A stretch of DNA of 64,000 nt from JBEEOW01 sp041191405 (GCA_041191405.1 JBEEOW010000013.1:1-64000), one strand, 5' to 3'; positions 1-10,150 are shown, counted from the stretch's first letter. Numbers and translations: made by a program. Notes: generated by a model from the sequence alone, not told the origin.

Positions 1-314
1 TGATTATCAAAATTCAATACGGTTATTTCATTTCTTTTTATAGCTTCAGGAAAAATAATTCTTAAAAAGTCTGTTATTATTACAAAAGGTTCGCCATTTT
101 CTAAATATTCAATTTTAACAATTCTAGATTCAGTTGAACCAAAAAAAGTTTTAGCCATATCAGCAGATTGTTCTAAGTTATTCAACCAAAGTGATACAAA
201 TTCAAAAGTATCTTCATACAATTACTTGTTCGACCATTCTAAATTAGGATTCAAAAATTCATTTTCAAAAAATGATGGTCTTAACTTTATAACATCTCCA
301 ATTTTAATAACCAT
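1..314 (-). pseudogene. Broken hypothetical gene, runs off window edge
   Basis: Reading the minus strand from an ATG at 314 gives a protein-like frame (MVIKIGDVIKLRPSFFENEF...) that meets a TAA at 222-224 (codon 31). It then continues in the same frame to the window edge as LYEDTFEFVSLWLNNLEQ... with no further stop. The continuity on both sides of the stop suggests one gene interrupted by a nonsense change, or a sequencing error. I recognise no domain. It lies 61 bp beyond the 3' end of the ArsC-family gene on the same strand. Confidence 0.4.
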
Positions 315-374
315 AATTATCTTTAGTAATTACAAAATACTGTAAACTTAAAACCAAATTAAAAAAAATTAACA

Positions 375-722
375 CTACAATCCTTCCAAAAACTTCTCAA
401 TCACATCATTTTCTCTAGCAATAATTCCACACGAATTATTTACTAAAATTGGTCTTTGAATTAATTGAGGGTTCGAAATCATTTCTTTAATTAATTCATT
501 ATCTGATATAACTTTACCTTTCAAATTTACTTTATAATACTCTTCATTTTTGCGCAATAAATCATTTGCTTTTATTCCGAGAGTTTGCAATAAATCTGTT
601 AATGTTTTTTCAGTAAAAGTATCTTTAAGGTATTCAACCACTTCTGGTTCAATACCTTTAGATTTCAATAAAGCCAAAGCGTTTCTGCTTTTTGTACATC
701 TTGGATTATGAAATATTTTCAT
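375..722 (-). CDS. arsC: ArsC/Spx-family reductase (arsenate reductase-like)
   Basis: A 115-residue protein with the thioredoxin-fold ArsC layout. The N-terminal loop HNPRCTKSR carries the active cysteine (Cys9), and QRPILV near residue 90 matches the conserved arginine-proline strand of the family. Family members use glutaredoxin to reduce arsenate, but many chromosomal homologues have no proven substrate. No ars regulator or efflux gene is nearby. The start lies only 3 bp after the hisC stop, so it is probably translated from the his transcript. Arsenate as substrate is inferred from family membership only. Confidence 0.8.
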   Translation of the reverse strand: MKIFHNPRCTKSRNALALLKSKGIEPEVVEYLKDTFTEKTLTDLLQTLGIKANDLLRKNEEYYKVNLKGKVISDNELIKEMISNPQLIQRPILVNNSCGIIARENDVIEKFLEGL

Positions 723-725
723 AAT

Positions 726-1775
726 TTAAACAATAACTTGTGCTAATGTTGCTAATAAAATATTGTTTTCTTCTGTTGTACCAACTGTAATTCTCAAACA
801 GTTATCTAACAACACAACTTTTGATCTATCTCTTACAATAATCTGTTTATCTGCGAGTTGCTTATAAATGCTTGGTCCATTGGGAGTTTTTACCAAAATA
901 AAATTAGCATCCGATGGATATACCTTTTCAATAAAACTAATCTTAGCAATTTCAGCTGATAAACGTTCTCTTTCTTTTAAAACATCAGCCACCATATCAT
1001 TTTTAAGCTGCTCGTTTTCAAGCGCTTTCAATGCAAATTCTTGGGTTAAACCATTAATATTGTATGGAGGTTTTATTTTGTTTAGCAATGCAATAATTTC
1101 TAAAGAAGCATAAGCAATTCCTAAACGTAAATTAGCTAATCCCCACGCTTTTGAAAGCGTTTGCAACACGATTAAATTATCGTAATTACCTAATTCTGAA
1201 ATAAATGAAGGAGAATTTGTATAATCAATATAAGCTTCATCAACTACAACCAAACCATCAAATGCTTGCAAAACACTAATGATTGCATTTTTATTTACTA
1301 CATTTCCGGTAGGGTTATTTGGCGAACAGAAAAATACGATTTTGGTATTTTCAGTAATTGCTTCCAAAACCTTTACTGCATCAATATCAAATGTATCTGT
1401 CAAATTAACATTTATCACCTCAATAGCATTAATATCAGCACTCACTTGATACATACCATACGTTGGAGGCAACTGTAAAATTGAATCCTTGTTAGGCTCA
1501 CAAAATGCTCTAATCAACAAATCAATTGGTTCATCACTACCATTACCTAAAAAAATATGTTCAGGTGCTATATTCTTAATTTTTGAAAGAGCAGCCTTAA
1601 CTTCGTGTTGATATGGGTCAGGATAACGATTAAATTTTCCTCTGTTTACTGTATCTCCGTAAGGATTTTCATTTGCATCCAGTGCAACTTTAACTTCTCC
1701 TTTATATTCGTCTCTTGCTGATGAATAAGGCTTTACAGCAAGTAAGTGTTTACGTACTAATTTATTGATATCCAT
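726..1775 (-). CDS. hisC: Histidinol-phosphate aminotransferase
   Basis: A 349-residue fold-type I PLP aminotransferase. It converts imidazole acetol phosphate plus glutamate to histidinol phosphate in histidine synthesis. Visible family marks are ANENPYG near residue 35, SPNNPTG near 151, VVVDEAYIDY near 177 and the PLP-binding lysine in TLSKAWGLA (Lys209). Length is normal. It is the third his gene of a minus-strand run hisG-hisD-hisC. A 92-bp gap with heptad repeats separates it from hisD, while the ArsC-like gene follows after 3 bp. No hisB is present immediately downstream. Confidence 0.95.
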   Translation of the reverse strand: MDINKLVRKHLLAVKPYSSARDEYKGEVKVALDANENPYGDTVNRGKFNRYPDPYQHEVKAALSKIKNIAPEHIFLGNGSDEPIDLLIRAFCEPNKDSILQLPPTYGMYQVSADINAIEVINVNLTDTFDIDAVKVLEAITENTKIVFFCSPNNPTGNVVNKNAIISVLQAFDGLVVVDEAYIDYTNSPSFISELGNYDNLIVLQTLSKAWGLANLRLGIAYASLEIIALLNKIKPPYNINGLTQEFALKALENEQLKNDMVADVLKERERLSAEIAKISFIEKVYPSDANFILVKTPNGPSIYKQLADKQIIVRDRSKVVLLDNCLRITVGTTEENNILLATLAQVIV

Positions 1776-1780
1776 GGTCT

Positions 1781-1864
<84 letters not shown>

Positions 1865-1867
1865 AAA

Positions 1868-3142
1868 TTACAATAAACGCAAAGTTACAGCATTTTTATG
1901 GGCAAATAATTCTTCATTGTGTGCCATAGTTTCAATTGCTGAACCAATATTTTTTATTCCTTCTTTAGTAATTTCTTGGAAAGTAATTTTTTTCACAAAG
2001 CTATCTAGTGAAACGCCACTGTACGAACGAGCATATCCATTTGTAGGCAAGGTATGATTTGTTCCACTTGCATAATCACCTGCTGATTCTGGAGTATAAT
2101 TTCCAATAAAAACTGAACCAGCATTAATTACTTTATGTATTAATTCATGCACATTTTCAGTAGCAATAATCAAATGCTCAGGTGCATATTGATTAGATGC
2201 ATTCATTATTTCTTCATCATTTGATAAAATAATGGCTCTACTGTTTTCCAATGCTTTTTGTGCAATATCTTTTCGAGGCAATTGAGCTAATTGTTTTTCA
2301 AGTTCAAAGTTTACTTTATTTACTAAATCAACTGATTTACTTAATAAAATAACCTGACTATCAACGCCATGTTCAGCTTGTGACAATAAATCAGATGCAA
2401 CAAATGCTGCATTAGCCCAATCGTCAGCAATAACCATTACTTCTGATGGACCTGCTGGCATATCTATAGCTACACCTTCTTTGGTAACCAAACTTTTGGC
2501 TGCTGTTACATATTGATTTCCTGGTCCGAAAATTTTATATACTTGAGGAATAGTTTCGGTACCATAAGCCAAAGCTGCAATAGCTTGTGCTCCTCCTACT
2601 TTAAAAATTTGTTTTATACCAACTAAATTAGCTGTATATAAAATTGCAGGATGAATTTTACCTTCTTTATTTGGAGGTGTACATAAAATCAATTGTTCGC
2701 AACCTGCAATAGTAGCTGGTACACCCAACATCAATACAGTTGAAAACAATGGTGCAGTACCACCAGGAATATATAATCCAACTTTTTGAATACCTACACT
2801 TTTTCTCCAACAAGTAATGCCTGCCATTGTTTCAACAGGTGTTTCTTTACTTTTTTGAGATGAGTGAAAAGTATGGATATTTTTATATGCTAAAGCAATT
2901 GCAGTTTTTAAATCTTCAGAAATTAAAGATTTAGCTTCTTCAATTTCCGATTCCGAAACTGCTAAATTATTTAATTCAACTTTATCAAAAGCTTTCGCAA
3001 AATGATATAATGCAGCGTCTCCTTCATGTTTAACCTGAGCCAAAATTGGAATCACACGTTTTTCAATTTCAGCCATTTCAAGCGTTGGTCGTTTTAATAA
3101 ATCAACCAATGTTGCTGATGAAGGATTAACTACAATTTGCAT
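1868..3142 (-). CDS. hisD: Histidinol dehydrogenase
   Basis: A 424-residue zinc- and NAD-dependent enzyme catalysing the last two oxidation steps from histidinol to histidine. The family signature region is clear: GPGNQYVTAAK near residue 205, DMPAGPSEVMVIAD near 226 and the stretch SAGDYASGTNHTLPTNG near residue 353. Length is normal for the family. It sits 21 bp downstream of hisG on the same strand, so the two are likely co-transcribed. The frame is intact. Confidence 0.95.
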   Translation of the reverse strand: MQIVVNPSSATLVDLLKRPTLEMAEIEKRVIPILAQVKHEGDAALYHFAKAFDKVELNNLAVSESEIEEAKSLISEDLKTAIALAYKNIHTFHSSQKSKETPVETMAGITCWRKSVGIQKVGLYIPGGTAPLFSTVLMLGVPATIAGCEQLILCTPPNKEGKIHPAILYTANLVGIKQIFKVGGAQAIAALAYGTETIPQVYKIFGPGNQYVTAAKSLVTKEGVAIDMPAGPSEVMVIADDWANAAFVASDLLSQAEHGVDSQVILLSKSVDLVNKVNFELEKQLAQLPRKDIAQKALENSRAIILSNDEEIMNASNQYAPEHLIIATENVHELIHKVINAGSVFIGNYTPESAGDYASGTNHTLPTNGYARSYSGVSLDSFVKKITFQEITKEGIKNIGSAIETMAHNEELFAHKNAVTLRLL

Positions 3143-3163
3143 TATATCTTAGTATTTAATTTA

Positions 3164-4024
3164 TTATTGAATAATTTTTTCAATTGGCATCACCAAAATA
3201 CCTTCTGCTCCAGCTTCACGTAATTTGCCAATTACTTCCCAAAATTCGTTTTCTTTCACTACTGATTGTACTGAACTCCAACCTTCCTCTGCAAGTGGTG
3301 TAACTGTTGGACTTTTAACACCTGGCAACAATGAAATAACCTTTTGCAAACTTGCATTAGGAATATTTAACATGATATATTTAGTGTTATAAGCTCTTCT
3401 AACTGCTGCCATTCTGAACAATAATTCATTTAGAATTTCTTGTTTTTCATCAGAAATTAAAGGCGATGCAATCAAAATAGCTTCAGAACGTAAAATTACT
3501 TCAGCTTCTTTTAAGCCATTTGAAATTAAAGTACTACCTGAGCTCACTAAATCACATATTGCTTCAGCTAAGCCTATATTTGGAGCAATTTCAACCGAAC
3601 CACTAATTTCGTGAATATCAGCTTTAACACCTTTTTCTTTTAAGAAATCTCCTAAAATATTAGGGTAAGATGTAGCAATACTTAAGTTTTGAAGAGATTC
3701 AACAGAATTATATTCAAAACCTTTAGGCACAGCTAAAGATAATCTACATTTACTAAAACCAAGTTTTTCAACTAATGTTGCTTGTTTTTTAGTTTCAATA
3801 AAAACATTTTCACCAACAATACCAATATCAGCTACTCCATCTTCCACATAACCTGGAATATCATCATCCCTTAAAAAAAGAAACTCTAAAGGGAAATTAA
3901 ATGCTTTTGCGGTTAATTTGTTGTCGCTTTTATTAAAATCAACACCACATTCTCTTATCAATTTAAGAGAATCCTCACTTAAACGACCAGATTTTTGAAT
4001 AGCTATTTTTAAGATATTGCTCAT
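3164..4024 (-). CDS. hisG: ATP phosphoribosyltransferase, long form
   Basis: A 286-residue enzyme for the first, feedback-controlled step of histidine synthesis (ATP plus PRPP). The N-terminus LKIAIQKSGRLSEDSLKLI and the PRPP-binding strand AICDLVSSGSTL near residue 155 are typical. The C-terminal extension ending EGILVMPIEKIIQ is the ACT-like regulatory domain of long-form HisG, so no HisZ partner is expected. It is the first gene of the minus-strand his run, and no attenuator or histidine-rich leader peptide is visible upstream. A TAGTTTTG sequence at 4041-4048 on this strand fits a Bacteroidota -7 box. Confidence 0.95.
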   Translation of the reverse strand: MSNILKIAIQKSGRLSEDSLKLIRECGVDFNKSDNKLTAKAFNFPLEFLFLRDDDIPGYVEDGVADIGIVGENVFIETKKQATLVEKLGFSKCRLSLAVPKGFEYNSVESLQNLSIATSYPNILGDFLKEKGVKADIHEISGSVEIAPNIGLAEAICDLVSSGSTLISNGLKEAEVILRSEAILIASPLISDEKQEILNELLFRMAAVRRAYNTKYIMLNIPNASLQKVISLLPGVKSPTVTPLAEEGWSSVQSVVKENEFWEVIGKLREAGAEGILVMPIEKIIQ

Positions 4025-4040
4025 TTTTCGATATTTGTTC

Positions 4041-4048
4041 CAAAACTA
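4041..4048 (-). promoter_or_regulatory. Candidate -7 box for the hisG operon
   Basis: TAGTTTTG on the minus strand fits the TAnnTTTG consensus used by the main sigma factor of Bacteroidota and lies 17 bp upstream of the hisG start. No clear -33 TTTG partner is seen, so this is a weak call. Confidence 0.35.
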
Positions 4049-4174
4049 ATAAATTTTGATTTGAAACACATACATATAACAAGAAAATAACATTAAGATT
4101 GAAATATGTAACTTATCATAGAAAATATATAAAAAAAAGATGTTACCAAATGATGTAATTTTAGAATTTAATAT

Positions 4175-4182
4175 TAGATTTG
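4175..4182 (+). promoter_or_regulatory. Candidate -7 box for the chitinase gene
   Basis: TAGATTTG matches TAnnTTTG exactly and lies 40 bp upstream of the chitinase ATG, leaving room for a short leader. A -33 element is not evident. Confidence 0.45.
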
Positions 4183-4222
4183 TAGACCCATTAAACTATT
4201 AACTTTACAAAAAGTATAAACA

Positions 4223-6985
4223 ATGAAAAAACTAAAACTCATAATGGTTTCGCTTTTATTGGCGATTTCTGTTAGCGAAACTTTCGCACAAAGAGTTGGA
4301 GCGTATTATGCCAACTGGACAGGATACGTTGCTACTCAAGCGCAGTATGCTAAATTAACTGATGTATATTGGTCATTCTTAATCCCAAACACATCAGGTG
4401 GTCTAAATGCATGGCAATCATGGGAAAATGACAGATTTGCAAAGTTCAAGGCTGATTGTCCATCAACAGTTAGAAAGAAAATATCAGTAGGTGGCGATGG
4501 TATTACTTCATTTTCTAACATTATGGCTAATTCATCTGCAAGATCAACTTTTGCAACAAACTTAGCTAACTTTGTTCAAACCCATAATTTAGATGGGGTT
4601 GATATTGACTGGGAATATCCTAAAGCTGCTGAAGCTGCTAATTTTGCATTGTTTTTAGCTGATTTGAATTCAAAATTAGATGCAAAAGCTACTACAATGG
4701 GTAAACCATTAGAGTTATCAATTGCTGTTTTCTCAACTAATGCATACGGAACAGAAGGTATCACTGCTGCTGTAATTAATGCAGTTGATTACATTAACAT
4801 TATGGCTTATGACAATAACCAAGAAACCAACCACTCTACTTATGCTTGGGCTACAGGAACTGATGTTGTTGGATTTTGGAAAAGCAAAGTTCCAATGAAT
4901 AAACTTGTGTTAGGTTTACCATTTTATGGTCGCCCAGCTTTATCTCCAAATTCATGGAATGGACAAGACATAAAAGAATTTAAAAGTGTAAGTGCAGCTA
5001 ACATAAATAACGATTCTGAAGGAGGTTATTATTATAATGGTAAAGCTACAATTAAAAGCAAAGCTCAATATGCTTTAACAAATGGTATGCTGGGTGTAAT
5101 GTTTTGGGAATTAAGCCAAGATAGAACAGATGCCGATGCTTTATTAAATGTAATTGATGGTGAAATAAAAAGTTTTGGTTGTACAAAACCTGAATTTTCA
5201 TCACTTGTGGTGCCAATATGTGGACAAACAAGTGTAACTTTAAATCCATCAAACTCATCTATAATTTCAACTGGACATACTTATGTTTGGAAGAAAAATG
5301 GCAATCAAGTTGCTACAACTTTAAGTTATTCAGCTACTGATGCTGGTACATATGAATTATCTGTAACTAAAACAGGAACAAGCCCAGCATGTGTTAAAAC
5401 AGCTACAGTTTTAGTATCTGGAGTATTCACAAAACCAAACTTAGGTACAGATATTCCTGTTTGTGCTGGTCAAACAGTTGACTTAGACGCAGGAGTAGTT
5501 TATTCTGGAGTTAATTATAACTGGACAAAAGATGGATCGGCTATTGCGCCAAAAACACAAAAAATCACTGGTCAAAGCGCTGGTACTTATGTAGTTTCAT
5601 TAAGTGACCCAAAATCAAAATGTACAAACACAGCAATTGACACTGTTTTAGTTCAAACTGGTCAAATTAAAGTTAAAGGTGATACAACTTGTATTGCTGG
5701 GGGTAAAGTAAGTTTAAAAGTATTAACTGCTGGTGGTCCTTATAGCTGGTACGATGCACAAACTGGCGGAAATTTCCAATATTCAGGAGGTACATTAGAT
5801 ACAAATATACAATCAACAAAAAGTTACTGGGTTGGAAATTCTGGAGGTTCAGTAAGTGCTAAATTTGGTTGGGCTTATGATCAAGCAAAAATTACAGCTG
5901 GTTTATATAAAGTACCAGGTGCTGACTTTGGTAGTGAAACACGTTTAAAATTAAATGTAAAACAAAAGGCAACTATTGACTCTGCTACTGTATACATAAA
6001 TGGTTCGAGTTATGGCAAAGCGGGTACAGTTGTATTCACAGTTTATAATTCAAACAATTCTACAGTATATAAAACAGTAACTGTTAACATTTCTGGTAGT
6101 AGCAATGGAGGAATTGGTAAACAAAGAGTACCAGTTGGTATCGAAATAGACCCAGGAGCTTCTGCAGGTATTTTCTACTTAGGTCACACTTGTACTTCAG
6201 GTAATACAACAGTTTTCAACGGTATTACTGAAAAAAATACTTGGGGTACTAATTTTGCTTATCCATTTACAACTGACTTTATTGACATTACTGCAACTGT
6301 TGCAAAAGAAGAAAGCAATTTTGGCTTAGAATTAAAAAACTGGTATGCTGGTTTGTATGATATTAGAGTTTCTACTGGTGCATCATGCCCAAGAGTTGAA
6401 ATTAAAGGTACAGTTTTAAATAACTGTGCAGTTCCAACAGGTTCGATTAGTGCTTCACCAACGAATGTACCTAGAGGAACATCAACTACATTCTCTGCAA
6501 ATGTTGCTTCAGGTATGAATGGTGCTTACATTACATCTGTTAGCTATCAAATCAAAAACTCATCTAATGCAGTTATTGATACTAAAGTTGGACAAGGAAA
6601 TAATTGGGGTGCAGGTTGGACAACAGATGCAAATACTCCAGTAGGTACTTATACTATCATTGCAACTATTACTGATAACAAAGGTGCATCAACTACTAAA
6701 ACAACTACTGTTACTGTTGAAACTGCAATTGGATTAGAAGAGTTTGCTGAAGCTGGAATCAACATCGCTCCTAACCCATTTGAAAATAACTTTAACTTGA
6801 ATGTTCCTTCAACTTTTGGAGAAAATGTTTCAGTTAATATTTACAATGCAGTTGGAAGCTTAGTTTCATCTAGTAATTCAAATTCTGAAAACATTTCACT
6901 TGGTGATAATTTAAGTTCTGGTTTATATATTGTTGAAGTTTCTAATGGAGCAAAAACAGTAAGAGCTAGAATTATTAAAAAGTAA
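4223..6985 (+). CDS. Secreted GH18 chitinase with T9SS tail
   Basis: A 920-residue secreted glycoside hydrolase. Residues 1-22 are a signal peptide ending in TFAQ. Residues 23 to about 310 form a GH18 barrel with the catalytic motif DGVDIDWE at 124-131 (Glu131 the acid/base) and late strands MAYDNN and GVMFWELSQD. Two Cys-containing Ig/PKD-like modules follow, then a region with WYDAQTGG typical of Bacteroidota adhesins, and a putative Ig-like segment near 740-835. The last ~80 residues (INIAPNPFENNFNL...GLYIVEVSNG...RIIKK) are a type IX secretion sorting tail. Expected role is chitin or related glycan hydrolysis at the cell surface or outside. It is a single-gene unit followed by a strong terminator. 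Confidence 0.92.
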   Translation: MKKLKLIMVSLLLAISVSETFAQRVGAYYANWTGYVATQAQYAKLTDVYWSFLIPNTSGGLNAWQSWENDRFAKFKADCPSTVRKKISVGGDGITSFSNIMANSSARSTFATNLANFVQTHNLDGVDIDWEYPKAAEAANFALFLADLNSKLDAKATTMGKPLELSIAVFSTNAYGTEGITAAVINAVDYINIMAYDNNQETNHSTYAWATGTDVVGFWKSKVPMNKLVLGLPFYGRPALSPNSWNGQDIKEFKSVSAANINNDSEGGYYYNGKATIKSKAQYALTNGMLGVMFWELSQDRTDADALLNVIDGEIKSFGCTKPEFSSLVVPICGQTSVTLNPSNSSIISTGHTYVWKKNGNQVATTLSYSATDAGTYELSVTKTGTSPACVKTATVLVSGVFTKPNLGTDIPVCAGQTVDLDAGVVYSGVNYNWTKDGSAIAPKTQKITGQSAGTYVVSLSDPKSKCTNTAIDTVLVQTGQIKVKGDTTCIAGGKVSLKVLTAGGPYSWYDAQTGGNFQYSGGTLDTNIQSTKSYWVGNSGGSVSAKFGWAYDQAKITAGLYKVPGADFGSETRLKLNVKQKATIDSATVYINGSSYGKAGTVVFTVYNSNNSTVYKTVTVNISGSSNGGIGKQRVPVGIEIDPGASAGIFYLGHTCTSGNTTVFNGITEKNTWGTNFAYPFTTDFIDITATVAKEESNFGLELKNWYAGLYDIRVSTGASCPRVEIKGTVLNNCAVPTGSISASPTNVPRGTSTTFSANVASGMNGAYITSVSYQIKNSSNAVIDTKVGQGNNWGAGWTTDANTPVGTYTIIATITDNKGASTTKTTTVTVETAIGLEEFAEAGINIAPNPFENNFNLNVPSTFGENVSVNIYNAVGSLVSSSNSNSENISLGDNLSSGLYIVEVSNGAKTVRARIIKK

Positions 6986-7012
6986 TTATTTAATAATAAT
7001 TATTTAAATTTG

Positions 7013-7046
7013 AAAGCCTTTCCTTTAATTAGGAAAGGCTTTTTTA
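7013..7046 (+). terminator. Rho-independent terminator after chitinase
   Basis: A perfect stem AAAGCCTTTCCT / AGGAAAGGCTTT with a 6-nt loop is followed by a T run, 28 bp after the chitinase stop and before the nif3-like gene. Confidence 0.85.
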
Positions 7047-7070
7047 GTTTTAAAAATCAAATACTATATA

Positions 7071-8168
7071 ATGTTTAAAATATCTGAAATCACTTCGTTT
7101 CTTGATGAATTTGCACCTTCTCTATTGAAAGAAAGTTATGATAACGTGGGTTTATTAATAGGTGACAAAAATGACCTATTAGAATCCATTTTATTAACAT
7201 TAGATATAACAGAAAAGGTTATTGATGAAGCAATAAGTAAAAAATGTAATCTTATCATTTCACATCACCCAATTTTATTCAAAAGTTTAAAAAAAATTGG
7301 AACAAATACAGAAGAGGAAAGAATAATTAGAAAAGCAATAAAACATGACATATCTATTTATGCGTCCCATACAAATTTAGATAATATTAAAGGGGGAGTT
7401 AATTTCAAACTTGCTGAAAAAATAAACTTAAAAAACATAAAAATATTAAATCCCAAAAGTAACAATATTAACAGAATTATAAGTTTTTGCCCTGAAGAGT
7501 ATAAAGATTTAATTTTAAATGAATTATATAAAGCTGGTGCAGGCAATATAGGAAATTACAAAAATTGTAGTTATTCAAGTGAAGGCACAGGAACATTTTT
7601 ACCAACTGAAAATGCTAACCCTTTTGAGGGTAATATTGGCATTGAAAGTAAGGTTAAGGAAGTAAAAATAGAAGTATTAGTTCCGAATTATTTAACAGAC
7701 AAAGTTATAAGTGCTCTAAAAAAATCTCATCCATACGAAGAAGTAGCATATTATATTCACGATACAGAAAACACCAACCAAGATACTGGTATTGGGGCAA
7801 TTGGTGAATTAGAAAACGAAATAGACGAAATTGAGTTTTTAAAATATTTAAAAACAGTATTACCCATTGATTACATTAGACATACCGAACTATTAAATAA
7901 AAAAATTAAAACAGTGGCTGTATGCGGAGGGTCGGGAGCTTTCTTAACAAAAAAAGCAATTTCGGAAGGAGCTGATGTGTTTATAAGTGCGGATTTCAAG
8001 TATCATGACTATTTTGAAGCCGAAAAAAAGATATTAATTGCAGATATTGGTCATTATGAAACAGAAATTTGCACAAAAGAATTATTTTATGAAGTGATAA
8101 CCAAAAAATTTAGTAATATTGTAGTCTTAATTTCGGATACGGTCACTAAACCATACAATTATATTTAG
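7071..8168 (+). CDS. Nif3-like dinuclear metal-centre protein
   Basis: A 365-residue Nif3/YbgI family protein (sometimes labelled GTP cyclohydrolase I type 2 homologue). Metal-ligand motifs are visible: SHHPILF near residue 65, ASHTNLD near 99 and DIGHYETE near 325. The middle (about 130-240) is the CutA-like insertion found in the longer bacterial forms, with the SHPYEEVAY motif. The biochemical role is unsettled. The zinc-ribbon coiled-coil gene starts 3 bp after its stop, so the two should be co-translated. Confidence 0.88.
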   Translation: MFKISEITSFLDEFAPSLLKESYDNVGLLIGDKNDLLESILLTLDITEKVIDEAISKKCNLIISHHPILFKSLKKIGTNTEEERIIRKAIKHDISIYASHTNLDNIKGGVNFKLAEKINLKNIKILNPKSNNINRIISFCPEEYKDLILNELYKAGAGNIGNYKNCSYSSEGTGTFLPTENANPFEGNIGIESKVKEVKIEVLVPNYLTDKVISALKKSHPYEEVAYYIHDTENTNQDTGIGAIGELENEIDEIEFLKYLKTVLPIDYIRHTELLNKKIKTVAVCGGSGAFLTKKAISEGADVFISADFKYHDYFEAEKKILIADIGHYETEICTKELFYEVITKKFSNIVVLISDTVTKPYNYI

Positions 8169-8171
8169 TCA

Positions 8172-8885
8172 ATGGAAGTAGCACAAAAATTAGAAGCACT
8201 TTTACGTTTACAGTCAATCGACTCGAAGCTGGACGATATCAAAAAAGTTAGAGGAGATCTTCCTGAAGAAGTTAGAGATTTAGAAGACGAATTAATTGGT
8301 CTTGAAACTAGAATTTCGAAATTTCAAAAAGAGCTGGTTACGCTTGAAGAGGAAATTGTTGCTAAAAAACATAGCATCAAGGATTCAGAAAAACTTATCA
8401 AAAAATATGAAGAGCAACAAACAAATGTTAGAAATAACAGAGAGTATGATGCAATTTCAAAAGAAGTTGAACTTCAACAACTAGAAATTCAAATTTCTGA
8501 GAAGAAAATCAAAGAAGCTACTGCTAAAATTGAAACTAAGAAAAGAGAAATCAAACAAATTGAAGAAAATCTTTCTGAGCGTAAAAAAGATCTTAAAGTT
8601 AAAAAAGAAGAACTTGAAACTATTACTCTAGAAAGTAAAGATGAAGAAGCTAAACTTGATGTTCAACGTAAAGAAAGTTCAGCTCAAATCGAAGAAAGAT
8701 TATTATTATCTTACAACAAACTTAGATCTAATGCTAAAAATGGTTTAGCAGTTGTAATGGTAAAAAGAAATGCATGTGGTGGATGTTTTAATACAGTACC
8801 TCCACAACGTCAAGCTGACATTAAAGACAGAAAAAAACTTATCGTTTGTGAACACTGCGGTAGAATTTTGGCTGGAGTAGAATAA
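8172..8885 (+). CDS. Coiled-coil protein with C4 zinc ribbon
   Basis: A 237-residue protein. Residues about 5-180 are a long charged coiled coil rich in Glu and Lys. The C-terminus carries a C4 zinc ribbon (CGGCFNTVPP...CEHCGRIL). This matches the zf-RING_7 family related to HP0958 of Helicobacter. Its function in non-flagellated Bacteroidota is unknown; binding to RNA or protein is often proposed. It sits 3 bp downstream of the Nif3-like gene. Confidence 0.85.
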   Translation: MEVAQKLEALLRLQSIDSKLDDIKKVRGDLPEEVRDLEDELIGLETRISKFQKELVTLEEEIVAKKHSIKDSEKLIKKYEEQQTNVRNNREYDAISKEVELQQLEIQISEKKIKEATAKIETKKREIKQIEENLSERKKDLKVKKEELETITLESKDEEAKLDVQRKESSAQIEERLLLSYNKLRSNAKNGLAVVMVKRNACGGCFNTVPPQRQADIKDRKKLIVCEHCGRILAGVE

Positions 8886-8967
8886 TAAAAACTAATTATT
8901 TAATTAACAACCCTTATTTATTGTGTTCAATTAGAACAAATACAATAAATATACATTTACTAACACT

Positions 8968-9975
8968 ATGGCAAAAATTAAAGTAGGTATTAACGGATTC
9001 GGACGTATCGGAAAATTAGTATTCCGTGCAGCAATCAACAATCCAGCTATTGAAGTAGTTGGTATTAATGACCTTATTGATGTTGATTATTTAGCTTACT
9101 TGCTAAAATACGATTCGACACACGGTATTTTTAATGGTACTATCGAAGTTAAAGATGGTAAATTAGTAGTTAATGGAAATCCAATCAGAGTTACTTCTGA
9201 AAGAGATCCAGCTAACTTAAAATGGAATGAAATCGGTGCTGACTATGTAGTTGAATCTACTGGTTTATTCTTAACTCAAGAAACTGCTCAAAAACACATT
9301 GAAGCTGGTGCTAAAAAAGTTATTATGTCTGCTCCAGCAAAAGACGATACTCGTACTTTTGTAATGGGGGTTAATAACCACACTTACACTTCTGATATCA
9401 ATATTTTATCAAACGCTTCATGTACTACTAACTGTCTTGCTCCTTTATCAAAAGTTATCAATGACAAATGGGGTATTGAAGAAGGTTTAATGACTACAGT
9501 ACACGCAGCTACTGCTACTCAAAAAACTGTTGATGGTCCTTCGTTGAAAGACTGGAGAGGTGGACGTGGTGCTTATCAAAACATCATCCCTTCATCAACT
9601 GGTGCTGCTAAAGCTGTAGGTTTAGTTATTCCTGAATTAAAAGGAAAATTAACTGGTATGGCTTTCCGTGTACCAACTCCTGATGTTTCTGTAGTTGACT
9701 TAACAGTTCGTTTGAAAAATGATGCTACTTACGAAGAAATTAAAGCTGAAATCAAACGTGCTTCAGAAAATGAATTAAAAGGTATTCTTGGTTACACTGA
9801 AGATGAGGTTGTTTCTAACGATTTCCAAGGTGATGCAAGAACTTCTATATTTGATGCATTAGCTGGTATCCAAATCAGCCCTCGTTTTGTTAAACTTGTT
9901 TCTTGGTACGATAACGAGTGGGGTTATTCAAACAAAGTTGTTGACCTTATTCAATATATTGATTCTGTTAAATAA
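8968..9975 (+). CDS. gapA: Glyceraldehyde-3-phosphate dehydrogenase
   Basis: A 335-residue glycolytic enzyme that oxidises glyceraldehyde-3-phosphate with NAD and phosphate. The N-terminus has the NAD-binding INGFGRIGKLVFR, and the active-site cysteine lies in NASCTTNCLAPL. SWYDNEWGYSNKV near the C-terminus is also diagnostic. Length is standard. It is transcribed alone and followed by a strong terminator; TACATTTA just upstream of the ATG resembles a -7 box with one mismatch. Confidence 0.97.
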   Translation: MAKIKVGINGFGRIGKLVFRAAINNPAIEVVGINDLIDVDYLAYLLKYDSTHGIFNGTIEVKDGKLVVNGNPIRVTSERDPANLKWNEIGADYVVESTGLFLTQETAQKHIEAGAKKVIMSAPAKDDTRTFVMGVNNHTYTSDINILSNASCTTNCLAPLSKVINDKWGIEEGLMTTVHAATATQKTVDGPSLKDWRGGRGAYQNIIPSSTGAAKAVGLVIPELKGKLTGMAFRVPTPDVSVVDLTVRLKNDATYEEIKAEIKRASENELKGILGYTEDEVVSNDFQGDARTSIFDALAGIQISPRFVKLVSWYDNEWGYSNKVVDLIQYIDSVK

Positions 9976-10000
9976 ATCTTAAGATTTAAGATTACAAAAA

Positions 10001-10030
10001 AAGCTTCAACATGATGTTGAAGCTTTTTTT
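10001..10030 (+). terminator. Terminator after gapA
   Basis: Inverted repeat AAGCTTCAACAT / ATGTTGAAGCTT with an almost absent loop and a run of seven T. It lies 25 bp after the gapA stop. A short heptad-like stretch (ATCTTAAGATTTAAGATT) precedes it. Confidence 0.85.
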
Positions 10031-10150
10031 ATGCACAAAACATAGCTTACCCAAAGTTTAAATATAAATATTTTAATTATTATTTGCACTTATCAAATTT
10101 TTAACTAATTTTAGATTAAGCAAAATAATTTTCAACTTTAAAATCACCCA

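Noticed and set aside
375..722. Complete arsenic-resistance operon
   Set aside because: Only the ArsC-like gene is present; it follows hisC directly and no ArsR, ArsB or Acr3 is nearby.
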